Assembly: GCA_028278335.1 (NCBI GenBank)
Contig: JANQEN010000223.1
Span: forward strand, 1-41,398
DNA: 41,398 nt
Source of the DNA: Chitinivibrionales bacterium
GTDB lineage: Bacteria > Fibrobacterota > Chitinivibrionia > Chitinivibrionales > JANQEN01
Direction: 5' to 3'
In this document: positions 31,989 through 38,716 of the stretch, piece by piece
Position numbering within the stretch: the stretch's first letter is position 1
How the letters are laid out: every line of letters begins with the position of its first letter
Notes under the pieces: generated by a model
The model's input: only the letters and a program-made list of their open reading frames with translations
What the model was told of the DNA's origin: nothing
Databases searched by the model: none
Made by a program: the position numbers and the translations under genes

Positions 31989-32573
31989 ATGAAATGTAGG
32001 CTAGACAGCCAGAGAATGCGCAAGGCTCAAAAGCGTGGTGAATTTATCAAAAAAGGAAAGAAGAGCCAGAGGCATAATCAAGATTTTTTGATAGGTGTTG
32101 GCATATCTGTTTTTGTTTTGGCAGTAGTTTGGATGGTGCCGACTCTTTTAATGGGTGACAAACAGATTGCTAATAAAGAAAATGCTGAGACTTTACAAAA
32201 AGAGCCCAGCAGAACAGATGTTATTCAAAAAGCACATCAAGCGGTAGTTTCGGTTTTAAAGGCACCTGCAACCGCTAAGTTTCCCGTAATAAATGATTTT
32301 GACAAAGACTCTTATAGCGTAAGCAAATATAAAGACGGGCCTTATCTTGTGAAAGGTTATGTAGACTCACAAAATTCTTTTGGTGCTATGCTTAGAAATA
32401 ATTGGGCGGTGACACTTGAATTTGATGGTGAAGAGGGTTTTTTTGTTAGCAATATAGAGGTGGGAGAGCGTGTATACAAATTTAAGAAGCCTGAGCCACA
32501 AATTACGGTTGAAGAGAAAATGAAAATGATTTTAGAGGCGAAGGGCAAAATTGTGGTAGATAAGAAAGACTAG
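31989..32573 (+). CDS. Membrane-anchored protein with a small exported domain
   Basis: 194 residues. A basic N-terminus (about 33 residues) and one membrane helix (LIGVGISVFVLAVVWMVPTL) precede an outer domain: KAPATAKFPVINDF, YLVKGYVDSQNSFGAMLRNN, WAVTLEFDGEEGFF. This domain pattern (APxTAKFP and VDSQNSFGAM) recurs in lipoproteins and membrane proteins of unknown function. Forms a likely pair with the preceding gene. Confidence 0.65.
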   Translation: MKCRLDSQRMRKAQKRGEFIKKGKKSQRHNQDFLIGVGISVFVLAVVWMVPTLLMGDKQIANKENAETLQKEPSRTDVIQKAHQAVVSVLKAPATAKFPVINDFDKDSYSVSKYKDGPYLVKGYVDSQNSFGAMLRNNWAVTLEFDGEEGFFVSNIEVGERVYKFKKPEPQITVEEKMKMILEAKGKIVVDKKD

Positions 32574-32580
32574 ATTTAAC

Positions 32581-32688
32581 TTGAAAAAGAAAAAACAAGA
32601 CGAGCTACGCAAAGTAGTTTCTAAAATCGTCAAAGTAAAACCCAAGAAAAAAAAGAGACACCGTAAAAAGGACAAGCCACCTTATTAA
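32581..32688 (+). CDS. Possible very basic 35-residue peptide
   Basis: TTG 32581 opens MKKKKQDELRKVVSKIVKVK and closes RHRKKDKPPY. Almost half the residues are Lys or Arg. There is no good ribosome binding site, so this may not be translated. Confidence 0.25.
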   Translation: MKKKKQDELRKVVSKIVKVKPKKKKRHRKKDKPPY

Positions 32689-32748
32689 TCTTTAATTAGT
32701 TTTAATCTTGAAACATTTTTAACAAAATCTATAATCCCCTTTGTAACT

Positions 32749-32876
32749 CTCGCCAAAAGTGTTATGCAAATATTTTTAATGTCACGGATGTCCCCCACAA
32801 TTTAGGTGGAGGCTGTTTTCCGTGGCATGCTGCTTTTGGCGAGTTCCATATCACAACACATAAAACAGCCTCTACC
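32749..32876 (+). ncRNA. Structured RNA candidate with three long interlocking stems
   Basis: P1: CTCGCCAAAAG (32749-32759) with CTTTTGGCGAG (32833-32843), eleven perfect pairs. P2, inside P1: ATGTCACGGA (32779-32788) with TCCGTGGCAT (32819-32828), ten pairs with one G-U. P3: GGTGGAGGCTGTTTT (32805-32819) with AAAACAGCCTCTACC (32862-32876), fifteen pairs with one G-U. P3 starts within P2 and ends outside P1, so it forms a pseudoknot, sharing base 32819 with P2. A small alternative hairpin (CCAC/GTGG) competes with P3. The 221-base region is otherwise non-coding and leads into a DUF4282-like gene. Confidence 0.65.
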
Positions 32877-32909
32877 GCTTAGGTATTGGTGCAACAGGAG
32901 GGGATATAT

Positions 32910-33197
32910 ATGTCTTTATTTAGATTTTTATTTAGTTTAGAAAAGCTCGTTATGAGCAAAGTTATTAAATCTGTATATAGAATGGGCTCTTTAATTATAT
33001 TAGTGTCTATTATAATTTCTATATATAAAGACTCATATAATATAGCTTATTCATTGTTTTTTGGTACTGCATCTGTAGTGGTTTGGCGTGTATTTTGTGA
33101 GCTTGCCATATTGTTTTTTTCAATAAATGATCATTTGGCATCAATAAAGAATTGTAATTACAAGCAGTTAGATGCTATGGAGGAACAGCTACTATGA
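32910..33197 (+). CDS. DUF4282-like membrane protein
   Basis: 95 residues from ATG 32910, with AGGAGGGG upstream. Two hydrophobic segments (SLIILVSIIISIYK and YSLFFGTASVVVWRVFCELAI) and the ending CELAILFFSINDHLASIK match the DUF4282 pattern of small membrane proteins. It overlaps the next gene by four bases. Confidence 0.65.
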   Translation: MSLFRFLFSLEKLVMSKVIKSVYRMGSLIILVSIIISIYKDSYNIAYSLFFGTASVVVWRVFCELAILFFSINDHLASIKNCNYKQLDAMEEQLL

Positions 33198-34279
33198 AAA
33201 GTATTATTTGTTTAATTACTATTATTTTATTTAGTTTCAATTCTTGGGCCGATGATGCCCAAAAAGAGCGTAAAGAGCGGCTTGAGCGGATGTCTAAAGA
33301 GGATTTGATTATTATGTATATGATCCTTGAGGATAAAAACAAAAAACTTAAAGCTGAAAAAGAGGCGCGTAATAAGAAAAATGGTGGTGCAGGCCAGAAT
33401 AAGCCTAAGCGTCAAGCTGTTGATTTTTATGGTGTAAAAGACATTATAGCTGCTATTCCCAGTGAAAGGTTGCCTCAAAATGGTGAGGAGACTATTTCTA
33501 AAATACACGAGAGGTTGTGCGACGAGTGGGTATCAAGGGCATTAGAAGGCAAAATATTTAGAGGCAATCTTGTTTATGTGAGAGACCACAAAAAATATGT
33601 TTCGTTTGGATCACCAAAATTTTCATATAATGGGTTGTTGTTTTCTCGCATATCTATAAGTGCGGAATTTTCTGGCTCAGGGTTGTTACAAATGGCAAAA
33701 GAGAAAAAACGTTTTTACCTGCCTGTCGTTGGCAAAATTCAGACAATGCGGGTTTATAGTACAGACAAAAATGAAAACATTATCTCTATAGAGTTAGGTG
33801 ATGCTTATCTAGATGAAAACAACACACGTAACAAGAAGAAGAAAAGAGAAAAGTATACAGCTAAAAAGGCACCAATTATAAAATCACTAAGTCGAGAGAT
33901 TAAGGAAATGCCTGTATATTGCTTTCCGCCTGCCGGTGAATTCAAGATGACCCCCATGAATGTTCAACATGCCAATGAATGGATAAGTAAAAACATTATA
34001 GGCAAGCGTTATCACACTAGAATGCAAATGCAAGATATACAAAATTTTAAAGGCGTGCTTTTGACAGAGGTAAAATTTTCAATTAGAGGCATTGTTTTTG
34101 GTAGACAACATGTACGTGTTGTTTTTTCTTATGAGGGCAGAAAAGGTGCTGCAAGGATCAAAAGGGGTAGTAGGATCAAGGTTGAAGGTATTATCAAATC
34201 TATAAAGATAAAAACGCCTGAGAATACGGGAGATCCACATGGCCTAAATATTGTATTAAGGGATTGTGTGCTAAAATGA
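33194..34279 (+). CDS. Exported protein with two similar beta-rich domains
   Basis: 361 residues with a clear signal peptide (MKSIICLITIILFSFNSWAD, cleavage after the WA). A charged coiled-coil segment follows. Then two related domains: one around KIFRGNLVYVRDHKKYVSFG to ISIELGDAYL, the other around GKRYHTRMQMQDIQNFKGVL to LNIVLRDCVLK. Both end in an OB-like strand pattern. The protein likely acts outside the cytoplasm. Function unknown. Confidence 0.65.
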   Translation: MKSIICLITIILFSFNSWADDAQKERKERLERMSKEDLIIMYMILEDKNKKLKAEKEARNKKNGGAGQNKPKRQAVDFYGVKDIIAAIPSERLPQNGEETISKIHERLCDEWVSRALEGKIFRGNLVYVRDHKKYVSFGSPKFSYNGLLFSRISISAEFSGSGLLQMAKEKKRFYLPVVGKIQTMRVYSTDKNENIISIELGDAYLDENNTRNKKKKREKYTAKKAPIIKSLSREIKEMPVYCFPPAGEFKMTPMNVQHANEWISKNIIGKRYHTRMQMQDIQNFKGVLLTEVKFSIRGIVFGRQHVRVVFSYEGRKGAARIKRGSRIKVEGIIKSIKIKTPENTGDPHGLNIVLRDCVLK

Positions 34280-34368
34280 TAGATGATGATGCATGGAAAG
34301 CTTTTGTGACATGGCTAATAATTGCCACTGTAATTGCTATTACTGCCTTTCTACTTACTGTAATCTAA
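34276..34368 (+). CDS. Single-helix membrane peptide
   Basis: 30 residues, MIDDDAWKAFVTWLIIATVI then AITAFLLTVI. The ATG overlaps the previous stop codon as ATGA. One membrane helix. Coupled position supports translation. Confidence 0.5.
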   Translation: MIDDDAWKAFVTWLIIATVIAITAFLLTVI

Positions 34369-34383
34369 TTGTTGGTGTGTTTG

Positions 34384-34566
34384 CTATAGGCGTATACTTT
34401 CGCCTATTTTGCGGTTATCGCTTATTCTTCTTATGGACAGCATTTGTCTGTTGATTTTTGACTCTAATATGGCATCAGATGCCTGTTTGTGTGTGTCGAA
34501 TATCTCTATAATTTCGCCATCTTTGGGCTTTTGCTTGTCATAGGCCACTATCAGTGCGTGTTTCAT
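34384..34566 (-). CDS. Lone reverse-strand small protein
   Basis: 60 residues, MKHALIVAYDKQKPKDGEII..., with an AGGGGG ribosome binding site on the reverse strand just before the ATG. It is the only convincing gene on this strand and converges with the upstream operon; a hairpin ATAGGCG / CGCCTAT near its 3' end may stop both transcripts. Three GGTCATGT repeats lie directly upstream of it. A regulatory role is possible; no DNA-binding motif was recognised. Confidence 0.6.
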   Translation of the reverse strand: MKHALIVAYDKQKPKDGEIIEIFDTHKQASDAILESKINRQMLSIRRISDNRKIGESIRL

Positions 34567-34582
34567 CTAACCCCCTGTGGTT

Positions 34583-34607
34583 GGTCATGTGGTCATGTTG
34601 GTCATGT
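34583..34607. repeat. Three tandem GGTCATGT repeats
   Basis: Copies at 34583-34590, 34591-34598 and 34600-34607. They sit 17-41 bases before the start of the reverse-strand gene, so they occupy its promoter or leader region and could bind a repressor, or be iterons. Confidence 0.7.
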
Positions 34608-34696
34608 ACATATTACATTATTTTTTGTCGGTAGAAAACTGTATTTCGTTTAGATGGTGGTATGTATATAATTCCCAATACATAGGCCAATGCAAT

Positions 34697-34724
34697 ACGT
34701 ATGTATACGTGACAAAAATTGTCA
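34697..34724. promoter_or_regulatory. Two adjacent palindromes, operator candidates
   Basis: ACGTAT-GT-ATACGT (34697-34710) is followed immediately by TGACAA-AAA-TTGTCA (34710-34724). Both are perfect inverted repeats with short centres, typical of dimeric repressor sites. They lie between the reverse-strand gene and the early genes. Confidence 0.5.
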
Positions 34725-34749
34725 TGCCATACAATATTTATTGTAGTTT

Positions 34750-35160
34750 AATTGCATTATTAAAAATAGTTGTTTTTTATGATTGAAAAATTCAAGAAAC
34801 AAAAAGTAAATTTGAAACATTAATTAATAATTAATAATTGGTTTTCTGGGAATAAATGATAATAATTCATAAATAATGTTTCAACCCATATATATACATA
34901 CACACACAATAAATTCTTACTTATATATACCATAAATTTGTGGGGGTAGAGAGGGGGTATATCTCTCTCTATAGAATATATATTATATGAATTATTATTT
35001 ATATAAATATATATATAAAATACTATAAAACCAACGTTTATCTTTTCAATAATGTTTCAAGGCTATTTTTCAAGTCTTTAAAAAATCCAATAAAACCAAT
35101 TTTTAATTATGCATACAAAATTCAAGGCACATTAAATTATTGTCTATTATACTAAACAAG
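34750..35160. other. Extremely AT-rich non-coding tract, candidate unwinding region
   Basis: About 400 bases of nearly pure A/T with TA runs (around 34888-34910 and 34975-35025), no plausible gene on either strand, and repeated short words: ATAATGTTTCAA twice (near 34872 and 35050) and TTCAAG four times. Next to repeated sites at 35165 and early promoters, this could be a replication origin. No direct proof. Confidence 0.45.
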
Positions 35161-35206
35161 CTAAAAGTATAATAAGATCAGTCAACTGACCTTAAAGTAT
35201 AATTAG
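35148..35206. repeat. AGTATAAT iteron-like repeats with a palindrome
   Basis: AAAGTATAATAAG (35164-35176) and AAAGTATAATTAG (35194-35206) are direct repeats 30 bases apart, with an inverted ATTATACT about 15 bases before the first. Between the two copies lies TCAGT-CA-ACTGA (35179-35190), a perfect palindrome. This may be a replication initiator or repressor binding array; each AGTATAAT also resembles a -10 box. Confidence 0.45.
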
Positions 35207-35213
35207 CCTTCAC

Positions 35214-35487
35214 AGGCCCTAGGATGGCTTGTGCTGGTTTGTTGGGCCTACAACATAGTTTTTCAAATAAAATGTAACCACGGGCTTGAAATAGCTTTTG
35301 AGGTGTGTATTATCCCCACATCAGACATGCGTGTCTGTGCCTGATTGTCCGGCAAAGGGTGGTTTGAATCGAGAACCATTGGTTAATTGCCAGCCACTAG
35401 AGGGTGTGCTTTGCTGTGTATTGATGCTGGGGACTAATAATTGCCCTAGAACCCACGGGTAGGAGCTGTGCCGTGGTGGGGTTTTTT
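35214..35487 (+). ncRNA. GC-rich structured non-coding block, ending in a terminator-like hairpin
   Basis: This block is clearly more GC-rich than its surroundings and has no gene. Visible stems: AGGCCC/GGGCCT (35214/35244), CAGACA-TGCG-TGTCTG (35322-35337), GGCAA/TTGCC closing GGTGGTT/AACCATT (about 35351-35391), and CCACGG / CCGTGG (35453-35458 with 35471-35476) extended towards GGGGTTTTTT at 35478-35487. The final T run makes it a plausible RNA 3' end. Strand is assigned from that T run. Confidence 0.4.
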
Positions 35488-35494
35488 AGAATTT

Positions 35495-35584
35495 AGCCCT
35501 GACCCGTGGCAACGGGTGGTCTAGGTGTGTGGCTGGTGTAAAAACCCCTAACGGAGCCAGGTGTGGGATCTGGCCAGGGCTTTT
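35495..35584 (+). ncRNA. Branched RNA candidate closed by AGCCCTG/CAGGGCT
   Basis: A seven-pair closing stem (35495-35501 with 35575-35581) encloses hairpin ACCCGT-GGCA-ACGGGT (35502-35517, perfect) and stem TGGCT/AGCCA (35530-35534 with 35555-35559). The closing stem runs into TTTTAT. The layout is a compact multi-branch RNA with its own terminator-like end. Not matched to any RNA family I know. Confidence 0.45.
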
Positions 35585-35600
35585 ATAAACTAAGGCTGCA

Positions 35601-35620
35601 TTTTGTTGGTGTCAACAAAA
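35601..35620. other. Perfect hairpin TTTTGTTG-GTGT-CAACAAAA
   Basis: An eight-pair perfect stem with a four-base loop just before the promoter at 35630. It may be an operator palindrome or a terminator for reverse transcripts (A and T runs on both sides). Confidence 0.5.
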
Positions 35621-35629
35621 AGGTTCGTC

Positions 35630-35657
35630 TTGACATCTCCAAACATAGTAGTACTAT
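35630..35657 (+). promoter_or_regulatory. Promoter (TTGACA, 16 bases, TACTAT)
   Basis: A consensus -35 box TTGACA (35630-35635) is followed after 16 bases by TACTAT (35652-35657). The predicted transcript starts near 35664 and meets a strong hairpin at 35705, so it may give a ~70-nt RNA or read through into the early genes. Confidence 0.6.
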
Positions 35658-35704
35658 CTGCATGTCTTATGTTTTTTTGGCATATTGGCGACTCCTGTTG
35701 TTGT

Positions 35705-35734
35705 AGCCCCTGCCGTTCTGGTGGGGGCTTCTTT
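35705..35734 (+). terminator. Strong hairpin with a weak T tract
   Basis: AGCCCCTGCC / GGTGGGGGCT forms ten pairs (two G-U) around a GTTCT loop, then TCTTT. With the promoter at 35630 it bounds a short transcription unit; it may be an attenuator for the early operon. Confidence 0.6.
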
Positions 35735-35763
35735 AAAAAGTTTAAAAAAGTTAAAGTTTTGTG

Positions 35764-35791
35764 TTGACCTTGTTTTAGTTGTGGATATTAT
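35764..35791 (+). promoter_or_regulatory. Early promoter (TTGACC, 16 bases, TATTAT)
   Basis: TTGACC (35764-35769) and TATTAT (35786-35791) match 5/6 of each consensus box at 16-base spacing. It drives the gene at 35818, whose leader contains GAGAGGGGG as ribosome binding site. Confidence 0.7.
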
Positions 35792-35817
35792 TGGGCTAAC
35801 AACAGAGAGGGGGCGTC

Positions 35818-36210
35818 ATGAACGTCATAGACAAAACTTTAGCTAAAATTGAAGAAAATAAAAAATTTGTAGAAGCCCACAGGGGTATATACCAAAAAGC
35901 GTATGAAGCTTTGAAGTCAGTAAATCAAGAATGTGCATTTGAGATGTTTGGTATAGAAAAATATGATTTATGGTGCTACATATTCCCTAAGTCTAAAAAA
36001 GATATGCTTACTGCTCTGAGGGCATTGTCTAAGGCTGGTATCAGAAAATGTAGTAAGGGATATATGAATGGCAAGCATCTTGGTTATGACTTGAAAAATG
36101 ATAGTGGCGCAGAAATAAATTTACTCATTGATATGAAGAATAACAAAACATGCAAGATTGTAAAAACAGGAGAAGAAATACAACCAGTGTATGAGGTGAT
36201 TTGTGACTAG
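35818..36210 (+). CDS. Early protein of unknown function
   Basis: 130 residues, first gene after the early promoter, with GAGAGGGGG upstream. Helical N-terminus (MNVIDKTLAKIEENKKFVEA), mixed C-terminal domain (KAGIRKCSKGYMNGKHLGYD). No domain recognised. Overlaps the next gene by eight bases. Confidence 0.65.
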   Translation: MNVIDKTLAKIEENKKFVEAHRGIYQKAYEALKSVNQECAFEMFGIEKYDLWCYIFPKSKKDMLTALRALSKAGIRKCSKGYMNGKHLGYDLKNDSGAEINLLIDMKNNKTCKIVKTGEEIQPVYEVICD

Positions 36211-36559
36211 TCTTCAAAAAACCACAGATACATATACCATTACTAAATTCGTTGATGCTAAAAATTATGGCTTAGTTGATGGTATGAAAAAGGTATATGA
36301 AAAGTTTATTGGCCATACTAATGACAGGGAGTTTCTAGGATTTACAAGAGGGTCTTTATTGTGTGTGGGTATTGAAGGTAGTAGAGTTGGGTTTGATGGT
36401 AAGTGGGAAATAGAATATAGGTTTGAGCATACTGTGGGTAAGTGGTCATTTATTGGTGTGATTCATGACATTATTTTTGGAAGTAGCTATGTGGGTTATA
36501 AAAGAGTGAATTTCTATGATTATGGTTTTGATAAATTTGACAGACTAACAAAGGAGTAA
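36203..36559 (+). CDS. Early protein of unknown function
   Basis: 118 residues from GTG 36203, overlapping the previous gene. Aromatic- and glycine-rich beta pattern (GSRVGFDGKWEIEYRFEHTV). No recognised family. Confidence 0.6.
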   Translation: MTSLQKTTDTYTITKFVDAKNYGLVDGMKKVYEKFIGHTNDREFLGFTRGSLLCVGIEGSRVGFDGKWEIEYRFEHTVGKWSFIGVIHDIIFGSSYVGYKRVNFYDYGFDKFDRLTKE

Positions 36560-36564
36560 CAACA

Positions 36565-36753
36565 ATGGGAATATTCAACAGGGAAACTATAGGTTATTGT
36601 GATATTTGCGGTAAACCTATGAAGAGAGATTACAGGAATTATGTGTCTATTGCTGGTGCGAATGGTTATGGGTTTATGTTAACTGGTACAGGACATAACA
36701 AGTGTATCGATAAGGCTATACCTCAGAGTATTGTTGAAAAGGTAAGGGTGTAG
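36565..36753 (+). CDS. Small zinc-ribbon-like early protein
   Basis: 62 residues from ATG 36565 (AAGGAG upstream). YCDICGKPM (CxxC) and a later GHNKCID may bind one metal ion. It shares the CDICG word with the zinc proteins at 26554 and 26850. Function unknown. Confidence 0.6.
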   Translation: MGIFNRETIGYCDICGKPMKRDYRNYVSIAGANGYGFMLTGTGHNKCIDKAIPQSIVEKVRV

Positions 36754-36755
36754 TT

Positions 36756-36941
36756 ATGGGGGATTTTGCGGGTTTTATATTTGGACTTATAGTTGGTTTC
36801 TTACTTGGATTTTTGACTGGTATTTTCTTGCTGGATGTCTACAAAGAGGAAGCTGTAGAGCTTGGGCATGCTTATTGGGAAGTGGAAAATGATGGTAGAA
36901 CTACTTTTACTTGGAAAGATGCGGTGAAGGATGGAAATTAA
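36756..36941 (+). CDS. Small membrane protein, copy A
   Basis: 61 residues. One long glycine-rich membrane helix (FIFGLIVGFLLGFLTGIFLL), then EAVELGHAYWEV and GRTTFTWKDAV. The tail matches a widespread type of small phage membrane protein (Axe.GxAxYxx...F.Wk). The protein at 39594 has the same layout. Confidence 0.6.
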   Translation: MGDFAGFIFGLIVGFLLGFLTGIFLLDVYKEEAVELGHAYWEVENDGRTTFTWKDAVKDGN

Positions 36942-36987
36942 AACAACAATAGAAGACGGCAATGAAGAAGACAAAAAAGGAGTCAAA

Positions 36988-37119
36988 ATGAGTTGGAGAG
37001 AAAAAACAGTAATTCGTATTTTGTTGATCATTTGTAAGCTAGTAAATGACAATGATGGTATTAGTGATGATTTGTCTAGTTTAGGGTCACATGTAAGTGT
37101 GTATAGTGGGAGATCATGA
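36988..37119 (+). CDS. Small early protein
   Basis: 43 residues from ATG 36988, which has AAGGAG at good spacing; ATG 36931 in the same frame overlaps the previous gene and has a poorer site. MSWREKTVIRILLIICKLVN resembles other very small phage proteins with a hydrophobic helix. Overlaps the next gene by four bases. Confidence 0.5.
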   Translation: MSWREKTVIRILLIICKLVNDNDGISDDLSSLGSHVSVYSGRS

Positions 37120-37523
37120 ATAAGATTTTGAACGCTGTCCACCATTTTGATGATCAGGCAAAACGGGGGGTTTTCGGTAAACAATGGAGGGATACCTACA
37201 TGAAAGGGCCCGCTATAATCGGTGATGCTATTCGCGCAATAAAACAAAAAATAGACCTAGAAAGGACTAAAACTATGAGCTACCTAGAGGAAAAAAGAAA
37301 AAAAATTGACGAGTACGAACAAAAGCTTTTAGAAAACCATAAATGGATGGATGAATTTCATTTTATATTTGAAAAAAAAATTTTGGATAAAATAAAGTCT
37401 GGTGTTAATTATGAAACAGCCCGGGTAAAAACGTTAGTGGACCTAAGCGACCTAGTGGCTGAAAAGCGAAAAAGAAAATCAGAATTAGACATTATGTTAT
37501 TAAAAATAGTACACGGTTATTGA
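37116..37523 (+). CDS. Helical early protein
   Basis: 135 residues, mostly charged helix with coiled-coil character (ERTKTMSYLEEKRKKIDEYE). No known domain. Confidence 0.6.
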   Translation: MNKILNAVHHFDDQAKRGVFGKQWRDTYMKGPAIIGDAIRAIKQKIDLERTKTMSYLEEKRKKIDEYEQKLLENHKWMDEFHFIFEKKILDKIKSGVNYETARVKTLVDLSDLVAEKRKRKSELDIMLLKIVHGY

Positions 37524-37574
37524 TGCGGGTCAGTGGCGTACAAAGAGACAGTTAAAAAGATAAAGGAGTAAATA

Positions 37575-37784
37575 ATGCACACAATAGACGGTTCAGATGG
37601 GTATTCTTATTATTTCGATCCAGACCTTGTAGGTGCTGTTGCGATTGCAGATGGAAACGGTAAAACGTTTTATATGCCTGCTCAAGACATGATACATATT
37701 GTAGGTGAGTGGGCTAAGCGTAATAAGATTGCTGAAATAGAGAGTATGAGTGCTCATACTTTTTTGAAAAAGTTCGATGTTTAG
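37575..37784 (+). CDS. Small unknown early protein
   Basis: 69 residues from ATG 37575 (AAAGGAG upstream). SYYFDPDLVGAVAIADGNGK, then YMPAQDMIHIVGEWAKRNKI. No family recognised. Confidence 0.6.
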   Translation: MHTIDGSDGYSYYFDPDLVGAVAIADGNGKTFYMPAQDMIHIVGEWAKRNKIAEIESMSAHTFLKKFDV

Positions 37785-37805
37785 TAGTATAAAAAGAAGT
37801 TCAAT

Positions 37806-38096
37806 ATGAATAAAAAACCAACAAACATAGATGAGTGGAAAAACCTTTCTGAATATGAAATGTTTAAGTCAAAAAATATTGATTTGCCACATCCCGATTA
37901 TCCAAATGCGCAAGGATGTGCATTGACCATAAATTTTGTAAATCCAGATACACCAATTGCCTATGCAATGGATATAAACGATCCGTTTTTTTGGTGGGAG
38001 GGTGATAAATGCTTCAAGCCAGTTAAAACAAAGTGTGGTTGGTTTAAAGAGAGATACGGATTTATGGAATATATTGTTGAGGGTGTGGCAATATGA
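37806..38096 (+). CDS. Unknown early protein
   Basis: 96 residues, MNKKPTNIDEWKNLSEYEMF..., with aromatic-rich C-terminal half (DPFFWWEGDKCFKPVKTKCG). No recognised domain. Ribosome binding site AGAAG is modest. Confidence 0.6.
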   Translation: MNKKPTNIDEWKNLSEYEMFKSKNIDLPHPDYPNAQGCALTINFVNPDTPIAYAMDINDPFFWWEGDKCFKPVKTKCGWFKERYGFMEYIVEGVAI

Positions 38097-38108
38097 CAGG
38101 GGGAGAGC

Positions 38109-38453
38109 ATGAAAGACTCGGCTATATTTGATGGTATAGACGAAAATCTGTTGCAGAAATTCAAGAAATACCACATGACATACCCAGAAGTATACAGGGA
38201 GTTCAAAAAGCTGGCCTATAAGATGATTGGTATACGCAAAAAGTACTCTGCATGGACAATAATAAATGTGCTTAGATGGAATTTTGACTTGAAGCATGAG
38301 GAGCCATTTAAAATCAATAATGACTATATAGCGTTATATGCAAGGTTGCTTATTTACCATGATAGCCAATTTGAGGGGTTCTTTGAGCTTAGGACTATGA
38401 AAGCGTTTGATAGGAGGGAGAGTAGTGAGGAGAGGTACAGGAGGGTGGTTTGA
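38109..38453 (+). CDS. Conserved phage hypothetical protein
   Basis: 114 residues from ATG 38109 (GGGGGAGAG upstream). The pattern YPEVYREFKKLAYKMI, SAWTIINVLRWNFDL, FKINNDYIALYARLL and FEGFFELR is shared by a broad set of uncharacterised phage proteins. Function unknown. Overlaps the next gene by four bases. Confidence 0.7.
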   Translation: MKDSAIFDGIDENLLQKFKKYHMTYPEVYREFKKLAYKMIGIRKKYSAWTIINVLRWNFDLKHEEPFKINNDYIALYARLLIYHDSQFEGFFELRTMKAFDRRESSEERYRRVV

Positions 38454-38716
38454 TGACATTAGATGAAATAAATGATTTATGGTGTAGATGGTTGGCTTTT
38501 ATGGATGCCCAGCCAGACATAGGGAGTGCTTGTTATGATGAGTATGATGATAGTGGCTTTGATGTGCCTTATTACTTGCTACCTGACTTGCTTTTGGAGT
38601 ATGAAGCAGGAGTGTTAGGCTCATTCCGTATCACCAAGGAGATAACGCAATCTACTAGATTACGATGGTATCTAAAGCTCAACAATTATCTAACTTATCC
38701 ACTGGAGAAAGTGTAA
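38450..38716 (+). CDS. Unknown early protein
   Basis: 88 residues, ATG 38450 overlapping the preceding stop. Tyr/Asp-rich middle (ACYDEYDDSGFDVPYYLLPD). No family recognised. Its stop overlaps the next ATG (TAATG). Confidence 0.55.
   Translation: MMTLDEINDLWCRWLAFMDAQPDIGSACYDEYDDSGFDVPYYLLPDLLLEYEAGVLGSFRITKEITQSTRLRWYLKLNNYLTYPLEKV

Noticed and set aside
32581..32688. Strong call of a Lys-rich peptide gene
   Set aside because: Kept only as low confidence because no ribosome binding site precedes the TTG.
32749..32876. Known ribozyme classes (HDV-like, twister, hammerhead, pistol) for the pseudoknotted element
   Set aside because: The conserved core sequences of these classes were not found; only the general pseudoknot layout is shared.
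34577..34786. Forward 69-codon frame in the control region
   Set aside because: It runs through the tandem repeats and palindromes, has no ribosome binding site before its start and shows no protein-like pattern.
34580..35206. CRISPR-like short repeats
   Set aside because: Repeats are 8-13 bases with no regular spacers and no cas genes; they fit operators or iterons.
35355..35400. tRNA-like T-arm (GGTTTGAATCGAGAACC)
   Set aside because: No acceptor stem, anticodon arm or CCA-adjacent pairing could be fitted around it; the piece belongs to a different stem set.
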